A stretch of 64,000 bases of DNA from Lachnospiraceae bacterium (GCA_017503735.1 JAFVSN010000006.1:62001-126000), one strand, 5' to 3'. Positions 40,767 through 48,762 are shown, counted from the first letter of the stretch. Translations and numbers: made by a program. Notes: generated by a model not told the origin, from the sequence alone.

Positions 40767-41507
40767 TTAGTAAATAAACAACTGGGTGAAATATTTTACA
40801 CCCTTAGCATTCTGCCGGTAGCCGACACCGAGCTCCGTGAACTTCTCATTCAGGATATTCGCTCGATGTCCGGCAGAATTCATCCAAGCATTTACTACTT
40901 CTTCCGGTGTCTTTTGGCCCCAGGCAATGTTCTCTCCGGAATAACGGTAAGAAATACCGTGTTCCGCAAACACGCTGGAAAAATATCTTCCGTCCGGGCG
41001 GGTATGTGAAAAGGATTTTTCAATCTCTACGGCACGTACCTGTGCCGCTTCACTTAACTTCGCGGAATACTTAACCGGAGCAAGCCCCGCTGCCGCGCGA
41101 TGCTCATTTACCAGTTCCGTAATCCGTAAGCCGTATACGTACGCCTGATTCTGTCCCTCCGGTGCCACCTCGGGGCTTTCTTCCGGAGTCTCCGGTACTT
41201 CCGGCAAATTCGGGATATTTACATCCGGAAGTTCCACTTCCGGCAGATTTCCCTCCGGTGCTTCCGGCAGTTCCGGTAACTCCGGCAATCCTATCCCCGG
41301 TAAATTGTTGCATCCGAATTTCGAAAGCAACTCCCGGATAGAATCATAATTCCCATTTATCTGTTGTAACTTATCTTTCCACTCTTCCATCGTATTGCAG
41401 CAAAAACGATTTGTCTTTACCGGAACCACCGCTGCCTGTGCTTCCGACACGCCTCCCGTTGCAATTAACAGCGCTGCCGCAATTGCACATACGCTTATTT
41501 TTCTCAT
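40767..41507 (-). CDS. Secreted CAP (SCP/PR1) domain protein
   Basis: This 246-residue protein has a cleavable signal (MRKISVCAIAAALLIATGGVSEAQA). A short helical region is followed by a Pro-Glu-Leu linker (about 70-120, repeats of LPEVPE type), then a CAP domain (about 125-246). CAP motifs are LVNEHRAAAGLAPVKYS, FSHTRPDGRYFSS, SGENIAWGQKTPEEVVNAWMNS and GHRANILNEKFTELGVGY. Such YkwD-like proteins are secreted in Clostridia; their biochemical role is largely unknown. AAAGGAG lies before ATG 41507. Confidence 0.88.
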   Translation of the reverse strand: MRKISVCAIAAALLIATGGVSEAQAAVVPVKTNRFCCNTMEEWKDKLQQINGNYDSIRELLSKFGCNNLPGIGLPELPELPEAPEGNLPEVELPDVNIPNLPEVPETPEESPEVAPEGQNQAYVYGLRITELVNEHRAAAGLAPVKYSAKLSEAAQVRAVEIEKSFSHTRPDGRYFSSVFAEHGISYRYSGENIAWGQKTPEEVVNAWMNSAGHRANILNEKFTELGVGYRQNAKGVKYFTQLFIY

Positions 41508-41628
41508 CTGTTTCTCCTTTCATTCCTTCCATCCTGTTACAATTCCCCATTATGGCACGGGCCCCGCCACACCCGCTATCCTACCACAAAAGCCCCCAGA
41601 AAGTACATAGGAGAAGCATGGAAAAAGA

Positions 41629-41645
41629 CGCAGGATTTTCCTGCG
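41629..41645 (-). terminator. Terminator of the tyrosine phosphatase gene
   Basis: CGCAGGA and TCCTGCG pair around a 3-nt loop, followed on the minus strand by TCTTTTTCC. Confidence 0.7.
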
Positions 41646-41727
41646 CCTTTCCTTTCATATCTTTCTCACTATATTCTACAGCCTGCTCTGAAGCGGTACG
41701 TTTTCTTTAGGATTCTACCCTGTATTC

Positions 41728-42180
41728 TCACTTCATCAATTCCTTTAACAGTGCCTCACAGCCCTTTACCACATCCCGGTAAGTGGTGGCAAAATCCCCG
41801 GTATACCACGGGTCCGCCACATCAAAACTCTCCCCTGCAAATGACAGTAACTTATATATCTTGCCATCCGGGTCTCCGTCCGCAATGCGGTTCATATTGC
41901 GGATATTGGCCGTATCCATACCGATTAAATAATCATAATAGTCATAGTCAGCCTTTGTCATCTGCACCGCCCGGTGCGGAACTACCGGCACACCCCGGAA
42001 TCGCAGCTCATTCACCGTACCGTAGTGGGGTGAATTCCCGATCTCTTCTCTGCTGGTTGCCGCAGAATTAATTTCAAACAGATGCTCTAAGTGAGCCTGC
42101 TTTACCAAATGGGTCATGACGCTTTCCGCCATGGTGGAACGGCAAATATTGCCGTGGCATACAAACAGTATTTTAAACAA
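41728..42180 (-). CDS. Low-molecular-weight protein tyrosine phosphatase
   Basis: The product of about 150 residues has the phosphate-binding loop CHGNICRS (C-x4-x-R-S form) at positions 8-15 and the general-acid DPWYTGDF near residue 120. These enzymes dephosphorylate tyrosine, or arginine in YwlE-type members. No ATG exists in the expected place. TTG at 42180 gives the classic start MFKILFVCHGNICRS and has GGAGG 11 bases upstream, so it is used; the longer frame also begins with TTG and adds about 30 unconserved residues. Confidence 0.85.
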   Translation of the reverse strand: MFKILFVCHGNICRSTMAESVMTHLVKQAHLEHLFEINSAATSREEIGNSPHYGTVNELRFRGVPVVPHRAVQMTKADYDYYDYLIGMDTANIRNMNRIADGDPDGKIYKLLSFAGESFDVADPWYTGDFATTYRDVVKGCEALLKELMK

Positions 42181-42356
42181 ATATTTTAAAACCTCCGATT
42201 TTCCTTGCTTTCTCAGTAAAAACAATACTCTGTTCCATTTTACATAATCCACAAAAACACGGATGCAGTACAATTATATCATACATGGGTCTCCAATTCT
42301 ATATATTTGTAATCGAAATCCATATATTTATTTGCCCCTTTAAACATCATGACATA

Positions 42357-42398
42357 AAAAAGCACCATTCGGAAGAATACCTCACGTTTGGTGCTTTT
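42357..42398 (-). terminator. Terminator of the toxin-antitoxin operon
   Basis: AAAAAGCACCA and TGGTGCTTTT form a 10-bp stem with a 21-nt loop containing a small inner stem. It lies 13 bases after the toxin stop. Confidence 0.75.
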
Positions 42399-42410
42399 AC
42401 TATTTTCTTG

Positions 42411-42707
42411 TTATCTCACTCCCTCATAGTGTGTCCACATACGAATTATCTTTACCGTTCCTTCGTATTTCACACCGTCCACAATAACCGAATCTGCATA
42501 TACTTGATATACCAAACGATGTCGGATGTTGATTCTTCTCGAAAGTATTCCGTCCAAATTTCCTACTAGCTTCTCATAGCATGGAGGATTTTGATATGGA
42601 TTTTCTCTGATTACATCTACCAAGGCTTTTGCCTTATTGGAGATTCCGCTTTTTTTAAGATTTTCTAAATCTTTTAATGCCTGTTTCGTAAAAACGATTC
42701 TGTACAT
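42411..42707 (-). CDS. YoeB/RelE superfamily toxin (Txe type)
   Basis: The 98-residue mRNA interferase-like toxin begins MYRIVFTKQALKDLENLKKSG. Family blocks are NPPCYEKLVGNLDGILSRRINIRHRLVYQV and the C-terminal VKIIRMWTHYEG, which holds the conserved aromatic/histidine pair. It cuts mRNA at the ribosome in this family. Its ATG overlaps the antitoxin stop by one base (TAATG), so the two are translationally coupled. Confidence 0.9.
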   Translation of the reverse strand: MYRIVFTKQALKDLENLKKSGISNKAKALVDVIRENPYQNPPCYEKLVGNLDGILSRRINIRHRLVYQVYADSVIVDGVKYEGTVKIIRMWTHYEGVR

Positions 42708-42955
42708 TACCAGTTCACCATTTCTTCTGAAATGCAATCTTCTAAAGACTCTTTTGCTCCTTCCACAATCGATTTCGTCATTCCCGGAATAGAATCCAAA
42801 TACAAAGTCTCCTGAATCGCACTCCAATCACTCTCTGATATGAGAACAGCATTTGCCCGTTTTCCCACAATTAATGCAGGTTCGTGAAACCTATTGACAG
42901 CCTCTACAAGATTGTAAAGATCCTTTCTTGCATTTGTAATATTAATGGTTGACAT
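42707..42955 (-). CDS. Phd/YefM family antitoxin
   Basis: The 82-residue antitoxin begins MSTINITNARKDLYNLVEAVN, followed by EPALIVGKRANAVLISESDWSAIQETLYL, the typical YefM DNA-binding dimer region, then an acidic C-terminal toxin-neutralising tail. ATG 42955 follows AGGAG; the longer frame lacks a ribosome binding site. It should repress its own promoter with the toxin as co-repressor. Confidence 0.9.
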   Translation of the reverse strand: MSTINITNARKDLYNLVEAVNRFHEPALIVGKRANAVLISESDWSAIQETLYLDSIPGMTKSIVEGAKESLEDCISEEMVNW

Positions 42956-43012
42956 AATTAAATCTCCTATAATCTTAATATAATCTGAGCATAACAAAAC
43001 CTGCTCATCCAC

Positions 43013-43238
43013 CTTACTCCCTTAGATTAAAAATCCAAAGTTGCTGCCAAGACCCTACTTTTGTAAAGCTTATGGCTATTTTTACATAATCTGTTTTCAC
43101 CTTTACATGCGCATAAAACTAACTTTCTCAATCATTCTTTAAAACATTTTCAAAATATTCAATAAATACTATGCAAAATATATTATATGCAAATTCCTCT
43201 TATCTTAGTTGAATGATGAGATTTCTTATGTCATCTTT
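43013..43238. other. Intergenic leader upstream of toxin-antitoxin pair, no gene seen
   Basis: Together with the promoter and following bases this AT-rich stretch holds no convincing coding sequence on either strand. Short open frames lack ribosome binding sites. If the promoter at 43239-43267 drives the toxin-antitoxin operon, this would be a leader of about 275 bases. Confidence 0.4.
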
Positions 43239-43267
43239 ATTATAACGTACGTTTTTGCGTACGTCAA
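43239..43267 (-). promoter_or_regulatory. Promoter with palindromic operator in its spacer
   Basis: Minus strand TTGACG (43267-43262), 17 bases, TATAAT (43244-43239). The spacer contains a perfect inverted repeat, ACGTACG (43245-43251) and CGTACGT (43258-43264), separated by 6 bases. It faces the toxin-antitoxin genes. Confidence 0.7.
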
Positions 43268-43444
43268 GTATTTTTTACATGGTATACAAAAAATTTTTCT
43301 TAAAAGCCCAAAAGAGTGTTTCTCTGTTTTTTCTGCAAAGATTACTAAAATCAAAATGGTGATGCTCTGTTCCATGATGCGATATTTTAATAATATCGTA
43401 CTCTTCATTCTTCTTGCCGTATTTTCTCCGTCCTACACACCTAT

Positions 43445-43486
43445 AACAAAGAGCAGCCGTCACAAATGTGGCGGCTGCTCTTTGTT
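43445..43486. terminator. Strong bidirectional-type terminator
   Basis: A perfect 15-bp stem (AACAAAGAGCAGCCG with CGGCTGCTCTTTGTT), extended by inner CAC/GTG pairs, follows the esterase stop by about 30 bases on the minus strand. Confidence 0.8.
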
Positions 43487-43515
43487 ACTATATCTGATAT
43501 CCCCTCAAACACCGA

Positions 43516-45114
43516 TTATCTCGTAAACTGGGAAATAAACTTCCAAGCGTTCTCGTTGGTATGATGTCTGCACTCATGTACCTGCTCGCTGACGCTGGCA
43601 AATGCGGTACGGCAAACGCCGTCCTCACTGTCAAAGTAGTGGATGGTCAGGTCGCTTCCGCGGGAATCATCGTGAACTACCTCAACGCGGTCACCCTCGA
43701 TACCCCAAATCGGCTGTGCCCAATTATCCTTGTCAGCGTAAGACAACTGATCAAACTTTTTCTTTAACTTGTTGGTCTCTGCACAATACTGAATGCGCTC
43801 CAAACCGGACTCTGCCTGGAATGCAAGCTCCGGTAAATGAGACTTCTCGCCGCCGGAGTAGAAAATCGGTACCGGAACGTCGGTGTTGAACCGTCCGCTG
43901 TTGGACTGTGCCATCGGATTGTTCTTTACCGGGAACAATGCACTGGCCGGAGCAAGTCCTGCAAAAGCTTCCGGATACTCCTGATACATATTCCAGGTCT
44001 TGCCGCTACCCATGGAGAAGCCCGTTGCATAAATGCGCTTCTCGTCGATGTTATACTTTTTCTTTAAGTCCTCGATTACTTCCATTACCTCGGTTGCGGT
44101 TACGTTCTGATGATTCTCTAAGGATACGAACAGGAAGCCGTATCTGTGGGCAATCTCATACCAGCCTGCTACAAAGGTTAAGTACATGGAGGTGTCTCCG
44201 CCGCCGTGGAAGCCCATCATAAGCGGTGCCGGACCATTGTCAAACAAATCATTGTTATAATATGCAAAATAACCTACCGGATGGGTCTCGGTATCTTTGA
44301 ACTGTCCCATATTATCCGGAGAGGTCTTAACGATAACACAGCCTGCTTCCTCGGTCATATTCATTGCCGGGAAATCCGGTTCGATTTCCATCTTACCGCA
44401 CCACATCTTAAACTTGCGTACGAATGCCTTAAAATCAGCCTTATAATCAGCTTCAGCCTTCACAAGAAGATTCTCACAGTTCTTAAATGCAGCGTTTACT
44501 TCGTCGGAGTTGCCTACGCTTAAAATACCGATATCGGTACGCTCCACCTGCGGAACCACAGAAAGCTTTTCCATGGAACACATGGCCGGAGTAATCTCGC
44601 CCGGTCCCCACAAATACTCACCGTTAAGCGTCTTAAGTAAATTCTTAGCCACATAATCTGCAGATGCACCGTAGCTGTAAATATCTGCTCTGAAAATCGC
44701 ACCACGGATAAAGAAGCCCTTAAACTCTCTCTTAAAGAAATCATGTTGTTCTACGATACCGTCCTCGTAACGCGGGTCCATCTTTACCTCGGCAATCAAA
44801 GAAGCATATAACTCCTCTGTGGCATTGGCCCAACCGCCCTCACAAGTCGGATATACGAAAAGAACACTGCTGTCTACCGCAGATGCGATATCTGCCAAAC
44901 CGCTCTTCTTCGCAAATGCAATGGCATCTTCCATGCTCTGTCTGTTCTCCTCAAATACAAGAAGAAGCGGTGCGCGGAAGGTGTAATTGTTCACCTGACC
45001 GTCAATCTCCGTTGCCGGAAGAAACGCTTTCAAATAAAACTTTTCGTAAGTGTGCTCCCAATACTTACCACCGTCGGCCATCTTTGTCACCAACGGGCGC
45101 TCCATAATACCCAT
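43516..45114 (-). CDS. Alpha/beta hydrolase, PHB-depolymerase/feruloyl-esterase-like, no signal peptide
   Basis: The 532-residue protein has a long N-terminal region of unknown fold (residues 1-270) and a C-terminal alpha/beta-hydrolase domain. The oxyanion region is PLMMGFHGGGDTSMYL near residue 298 and the nucleophile serine is in YATGFSMGSGKTWN near residue 365. Candidate acid and histidine residues lie in the last 100 residues (DRVEVVHDDSRGSD; QVHECRHHT). The arrangement matches depolymerase/esterase enzymes that are usually secreted, but no signal is present, so it should act in the cytoplasm. GGAGG is 8 bases before ATG. Confidence 0.7.
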   Translation of the reverse strand: MGIMERPLVTKMADGGKYWEHTYEKFYLKAFLPATEIDGQVNNYTFRAPLLLVFEENRQSMEDAIAFAKKSGLADIASAVDSSVLFVYPTCEGGWANATEELYASLIAEVKMDPRYEDGIVEQHDFFKREFKGFFIRGAIFRADIYSYGASADYVAKNLLKTLNGEYLWGPGEITPAMCSMEKLSVVPQVERTDIGILSVGNSDEVNAAFKNCENLLVKAEADYKADFKAFVRKFKMWCGKMEIEPDFPAMNMTEEAGCVIVKTSPDNMGQFKDTETHPVGYFAYYNNDLFDNGPAPLMMGFHGGGDTSMYLTFVAGWYEIAHRYGFLFVSLENHQNVTATEVMEVIEDLKKKYNIDEKRIYATGFSMGSGKTWNMYQEYPEAFAGLAPASALFPVKNNPMAQSNSGRFNTDVPVPIFYSGGEKSHLPELAFQAESGLERIQYCAETNKLKKKFDQLSYADKDNWAQPIWGIEGDRVEVVHDDSRGSDLTIHYFDSEDGVCRTAFASVSEQVHECRHHTNENAWKFISQFTR

Positions 45115-45622
45115 AAAACTTACCTCCTAATCATTCCTTCTTTTTGATCGGCAAAGCAATTCCTCTGTGCCGCAGCCAAGAACAAAAAAATCTTGCTCGC
45201 ACAGTTTCCGTTGTCCTACCTCTAAGGGACATTTTACCACAAAACAAGGTCAGATTCAATCATTAATTTGAATTCTAATCTAAGAATTATTTGAGATTTT
45301 TGCTGTTTTACGCGTTGGGCACTTTCCACAAAAATCGGGACGATTTTCGGTAGATTTGACGAATAGACTTTTATTGCATTAGGCTTTGAGTCGAGGTATA
45401 ATAGTCTTATGACAGAGAATTGCTTTTTCCGATACAGCGCACGTATCGAAGCATACTTTTCGCTCTGTTTCTTCGGTGAAGTCCCACCGAAAGTTTCACA
45501 TTTATAAAGCAGACAGAAGAAAACAATACGTTTGCCTTGCATTTTCCGTCCAATGCCCCTATAATAAAGGCAAAGGAATGTGTGCTTCTTTCTGCAATGT
45601 ACAATGAAAGAAAGGAGTATAC
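45115..45622. other. 508-bp intergenic region with two spaced promoters
   Basis: Divergent spacer between the esterase (minus) and the Rpn-type gene (plus). It contains two TTGCAT-17-TATAAT promoters reading rightward (45374-45402 and 45537-45565) and a hairpin TTCGGTG/CACCGAA at about 45476-45496. A 33-codon frame begins at ATG 45409 without a ribosome binding site. No gene is supported. Confidence 0.6.
45537..45565 (+). promoter_or_regulatory. Promoter of the Rpn-type nuclease gene
   Basis: TTGCAT (45537-45542), 17 bases, TATAAT (45560-45565), with the GAAAGGAG site and ATG 45623 downstream. Confidence 0.75.
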
Positions 45623-46600
45623 ATGACAGAAAACACATACATTTCCGATGCATTAGAGGGAAATGACAACAAGGACCGTTTAGATACGGAGGTAAAAAAA
45701 GTACTAAGCGATAAGACGGTACTGGCTTGGATTTTAAAGTACACCACTGCCGAGTTTAAACGATACTCTATCGAAAGGATAAAAACGTGTATCGAAGGGA
45801 CTCCGGAGGTGGGCACTCATCCGTTGAATCCAAAGTCCAAACACAAAGACAAACACGCCAATAAGTCTCCGAAGAACTATAAGAGTAGCCAGTCTCCGGA
45901 GGCCATTACCGGAAGCGATACCGTAGATAAAGTACCGGGCGAAGGGCAGGTATACTATGACATTCGTTTTTACGCGGTTACGCCTACCAAGGAACGCATT
46001 AAGCTGATACTAAATGTAGAGGCACAAAAGGCTCTCTCATTAAAGTATGACCTTGTTACAAGGGGGATTTTTTACGCTGCCCGTATGATTTCTGCCCAAA
46101 AGGGTACGGAATTTACAAAAAGCAATTATGATGATATAAAGAAAGTATATTCCATCTGGATTTGCGTGGAAGTTCCCAGAAACATAGAATATACCATAAC
46201 ATCCTATCGGATGGACAAGAAAGTACTTTTCGGTAATCCCAGGAGACGCTTCCGCTATGACTTGATGGAAGTTGTTATGATATGTCTCGGCAGAGAAGAA
46301 ACGGCTAACACCGGAACTAAACTACACGGTATGCTAAGTACTTTACTTTCACGAAAGCTGACCCCAAAAGAAAAGGAAAAACATTTAGCTACAGAATATG
46401 ATTTTGAAACATCAACAGAACTGGAAGGAGAGTTGAAGCAGATGTGTAATTATAGCGATTTGATTGAAGAGAAAGGTATTGAAAAAGGCAAGCTAAGCAC
46501 TCTGATTGCCTTGGTTCAAGACGGTCTTCTTTCTGTGGAAGAAGCTGCAAAACGTGCGGAACTGACCGTTGAAGACTTCAAAAAACTCTTGACAAATTAG
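45623..46600 (+). CDS. Rpn/PD-(D/E)XK nuclease family protein
   Basis: The 325-residue product resembles the Rpn (recombination-promoting nuclease/transposase_31-like) proteins found in multiple copies in Lachnospiraceae. The likely nuclease core is GEGQVYYDIRFYAVTP followed by RIKLILNVEAQKALSLKY, giving D...ExQK-type active residues. YDLVTRGIFYAARMISAQKG and VYSIWICVEVPR are family blocks. The C-terminal helices (LIEEKGIEKGKLSTLIALVQDGLLSVEEAAKRAEL) are the usual RpnC tail. It has no visible transposon ends. These proteins are fast-evolving and some act in phage defence; that role is unproven here. Confidence 0.78.
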   Translation: MTENTYISDALEGNDNKDRLDTEVKKVLSDKTVLAWILKYTTAEFKRYSIERIKTCIEGTPEVGTHPLNPKSKHKDKHANKSPKNYKSSQSPEAITGSDTVDKVPGEGQVYYDIRFYAVTPTKERIKLILNVEAQKALSLKYDLVTRGIFYAARMISAQKGTEFTKSNYDDIKKVYSIWICVEVPRNIEYTITSYRMDKKVLFGNPRRRFRYDLMEVVMICLGREETANTGTKLHGMLSTLLSRKLTPKEKEKHLATEYDFETSTELEGELKQMCNYSDLIEEKGIEKGKLSTLIALVQDGLLSVEEAAKRAELTVEDFKKLLTN

Positions 46601-46656
46601 AAGTATGCCGAAATCGCCAGTCTAAAATCCCTTTTAGAAACCAAATAATAATACAC

Positions 46657-46700
46657 AAGCTCTTGCCGATCCTAAGTATCCTATGCATCGACAAGAGCTT
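46657..46700. terminator. Terminator between Rpn gene and GH10 remnant
   Basis: AAGCTCTTG (46657-46665) pairs with CAAGAGCTT (46692-46700), with further inner pairs (GATC/GATC region) and TTTTTCGTTTT on the plus strand. Confidence 0.75.
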
Positions 46701-46718
46701 TTTCGTTTTCACGTTCTC

Positions 46719-47405
46719 TTACTCTCCCACTTCAAATCCCGCATCCAGATATGCCTGCAACACTTCATAGTAAACATCCTTCGGTGTGTCATAACCTTCA
46801 AACAACAACGGGGTAAACTCCTTCAGCCATGACGTATTATCCGCAATTCCCCAGATTGTTAAGGATGTAATATTTCCGCCGTCTCTCTTGATTTCCAGTA
46901 AGTCCGTAAACACCTTTTTGAACCGCTCCCGTCGTTCCTTTTCACTGTTTCGCTGAGGGTTCCGAATGGTAATATCCAACTCCGTAATCTGTACTTCCAG
47001 CCCTTCCGATAAAAACATCTTTACCGTATCCGTAAAGGTATTCGCATCCTCCGGCCAGTAAACATCCATATGTCCCTGCATACCGATACCGTCACAGATT
47101 TTTCCGTCGGAATTAATAAATTTCACAATGGAAATCAGTGCCTCCGGCGTATTGGCATACCAGTTCACCACAAAGGTATTGTAATCATTAAAAATCAACG
47201 ATACTTTATCCCGGATTCCGAAATCCCGGAGAACATCGTCTGCCACCTGATACGCCAACTTTACAAAGGACGGCTTAAGCCCCTGTTCCCCGTACACCAT
47301 AAGCCAGTCGGAAGTCGTCGGATCGGAATGAAAATATTCATTCACCACATCCCATGCATACACCAGATGACCGTATTCGTGATTGTACACATAATTTTTC
47401 TGCAA
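46719..47405 (-). pseudogene. GH10 endo-1,4-beta-xylanase, C-terminal fragment
   Basis: About 228 codons match only the second half of a glycoside hydrolase family 10 barrel. The acid/base glutamate is in VYAWDVVNEYF and the nucleophile glutamate in VQITELDITIR; NDYNTF, GIGMQGH and LTIWGIADN are also visible. A complete GH10 domain needs about 130-150 more residues before WDVVNE. Just upstream on the minus strand are stop codons and unrelated sequence, so the 5' half and any signal peptide are lost. The open frame starts with TTG and no ribosome binding site. Confidence 0.85.
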
Positions 47406-47448
47406 TATTCAAGTCTAATCTCTTTCTATTTCATATAAGAATGGAGCT

Positions 47449-47491
47449 TTCCGCCAGTACCTTTGCCTTTTCTTTGGAGTCTGCCACCGCC
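47449..47491. repeat. 43-bp copy of an internal piece of the SIMPL gene
   Basis: This segment is identical to 48170-48212 except for one base, in the same orientation. The source codes for the SIMPL central helix; the copy sits upstream of the truncated xylanase without any reading frame context. It marks a rearrangement joint. Confidence 0.85.
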
Positions 47492-47579
47492 CCTCCTCTT
47501 TTTTCCATTACATTTTTGTTCTTTCCGCATATACTAAATATGAACACCACTTGTTTTGTTCAAAAATGTTTTTGTTTTA

Positions 47580-47608
47580 TTGACATTAGAGTTTTTCTAT
47601 GTTATATT
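47580..47608 (+). promoter_or_regulatory. Promoter of the structured RNA at 47.6 kb
   Basis: TTGACA (47580-47585), 17 bases, TATATT (47603-47608), with the first hairpin of the RNA starting 11 bases downstream. Confidence 0.8.
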
Positions 47609-47614
47609 GAGTGT

Positions 47615-47785
47615 AGAGGATAGCAGCATTGACTGGCTATCGTTGGTGATGAAGCGATTGACTGTGTCGGCAAGCAGCCGTTCGTGGAACCAGCCCTTGG
47701 GTTAAGCGACAACCTCAAACCGAATAGGTTCCTCGGAACCGAAAGAAAACGCTTTTTAGGACCTTGCACATGCGGGGTCCTCATT
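47615..47785 (+). ncRNA. Candidate structured non-coding RNA with own promoter and terminator
   Basis: About 170 bases contain several hairpins in series. GATAGC/GCTATC pairs at 47619-47641, CGGC/GCCG at 47668-47680, and GGTTC-CTCG-GAACC at 47727-47740. A terminator-like AGGACC/GGTCCT stem at 47758-47781 is followed by CATTGTTT. AAGCG (47652 and 47704) can pair with CGCTT (47750-47754) over distance. No open frame is present. The hairpin series gave me a weak impression of the raiA-motif RNA class of Clostridia, which I cannot confirm. Confidence 0.6.
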
Positions 47786-47977
47786 GTTTATAAAGGGGGA
47801 GACAAATCTTGAAGGTAAGATATCCTTTGAACAAGTGAAAAAAGCTCAGTTATACGAAGAAATGGTACGACCTCGTCTGGAAGCTTTAATTCATTTGAAG
47901 AATTCCTTGGATAATGACTTCACTCTCTACTCGTTCCAACCCAAGATGTATCCGTTTGCCACCACCATCAAGGCCGA
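47784..47977 (+). other. Open-frame remnant downstream of the structured RNA
   Basis: An open frame runs from a TTG at 47784 through FEQVKKAQLYEEMVRPRLEAL and NSLDNDFTLYSFQPKMYPF, with a GGGGGAG site nearby. It then reads into the antisense of the SIMPL gene, so any natural C-terminus is missing. The composition looks protein-like but I do not recognise it. It may be a truncated gene or chance. Confidence 0.25.
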
Positions 47978-48633
47978 TTACCCTATCTCCCACACCACCG
48001 TAACCGTATCCGTCACATCAATATCGTCCGGTTCGATATCCATGCAGTAGCTGTCCTCTTCAAAATCCGACGCACTTCTGACACTGTACTCCACCGGTGC
48101 GGAGAAGATTTCCAACTCGCCCCAGGAATAATCGATTTTTACGATGTCACCAAGGGCTACGCCTGCGGCTTCCGCCAGTACCTTTGCCTTTTCTTTGGAG
48201 TCTGCCACTGCCTTAGCTAACAATTTGTTTTTGGCTGCTTCCATGTCTTTTACGGTGTAGTTAATACGAAACTCCGGATTTACATCCGTCTGTGCCAGTG
48301 CGTACAACACCCGTCCCAACCTATCATGATCCGCATCAAATTCCAACTTCATGTTGTGGGTGAATCGATATCCTACAAAGCGGTGTTTCCAGTCGTTGTT
48401 TTTATCCCGATACCCCTCGCGCTCCGTATCCACCGAAAAACTCAAAGTCTTTAGGTCCCCGCGGGCAAAACCTAACCGTTCGAAGCAATCCTTCAATCCT
48501 CCGTTTGTATCGATGATTGACGAAGTGCCTCCTCGTAAGTTGCACACACCTTTCCCGTGTCCAACAACAACCGAATCATGTCCGGTTTTACCGGCAGCTT
48601 CCCTTTTCCTGTTACTCTCATTGTTTTTTCCAT
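47978..48633 (-). pseudogene. SIMPL domain protein gene with a frameshift
   Basis: The gene starts at ATG 48633 after AAAGGAGAG: MEKTMRVTGKGKLPVKPDMI, then ATYEEALRQSSIQTED and a TGA stop near 48495. The following frame continues the family sequence at once: LKDCFERLGFARGDLKTLSF, YRDKNNDWKHRFVGY, then on to TVTVVWEIG at 47978. One missing base near 48495-48501 explains it. SIMPL (DUF541) proteins are secreted or cytoplasmic proteins of uncertain role. The natural 3' end is intact. A sequencing error is possible; if real, the gene is inactive or recently broken. Confidence 0.8.
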
Positions 48634-48651
48634 ATGATTCTCTCCTTTCTC

Positions 48652-48762
48652 TTACTCTCCGATTTCCTCTACAACCTCATCCAGTTCGTTTGCGTCACAG
48701 GAGCATACAAATCTCCCGTCCTTGTAAATCTCATAATGTCCGTTTACGTTGCGTACTTCCAT
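48652..48762 (-). CDS. Small 36-residue protein upstream of SIMPL gene
   Basis: ATG 48762 follows AAAGGAGCG and encodes MEVRNVNGHYEIYKDGRFVC, then a CDANELDEVVEEIGE tail. The pattern is a beta hairpin with a CSC motif and an acidic helix. The stop is 18 bases before the SIMPL start, in one apparent operon. It is too short for automatic calling. I do not know the family; the good ribosome binding site and coding-like composition support it. Confidence 0.6.
   Translation of the reverse strand: MEVRNVNGHYEIYKDGRFVCSCDANELDEVVEEIGE

Noticed and set aside
43209-43526. 105-codon plus-strand frame upstream of the toxin-antitoxin region
   Set aside because: It runs through a promoter palindrome and a perfect terminator stem; no ribosome binding site.
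45234-45653. 139-codon minus-strand frame between esterase and Rpn gene
   Set aside because: Overlaps the promoters and start of the Rpn gene, has no ribosome binding site and no recognisable protein pattern.
47615-47977. HEARO/omega-RNA with an IscB or TnpB frame
   Set aside because: The following frame lacks the PLMP start, RuvC or HNH motifs, and is too short.
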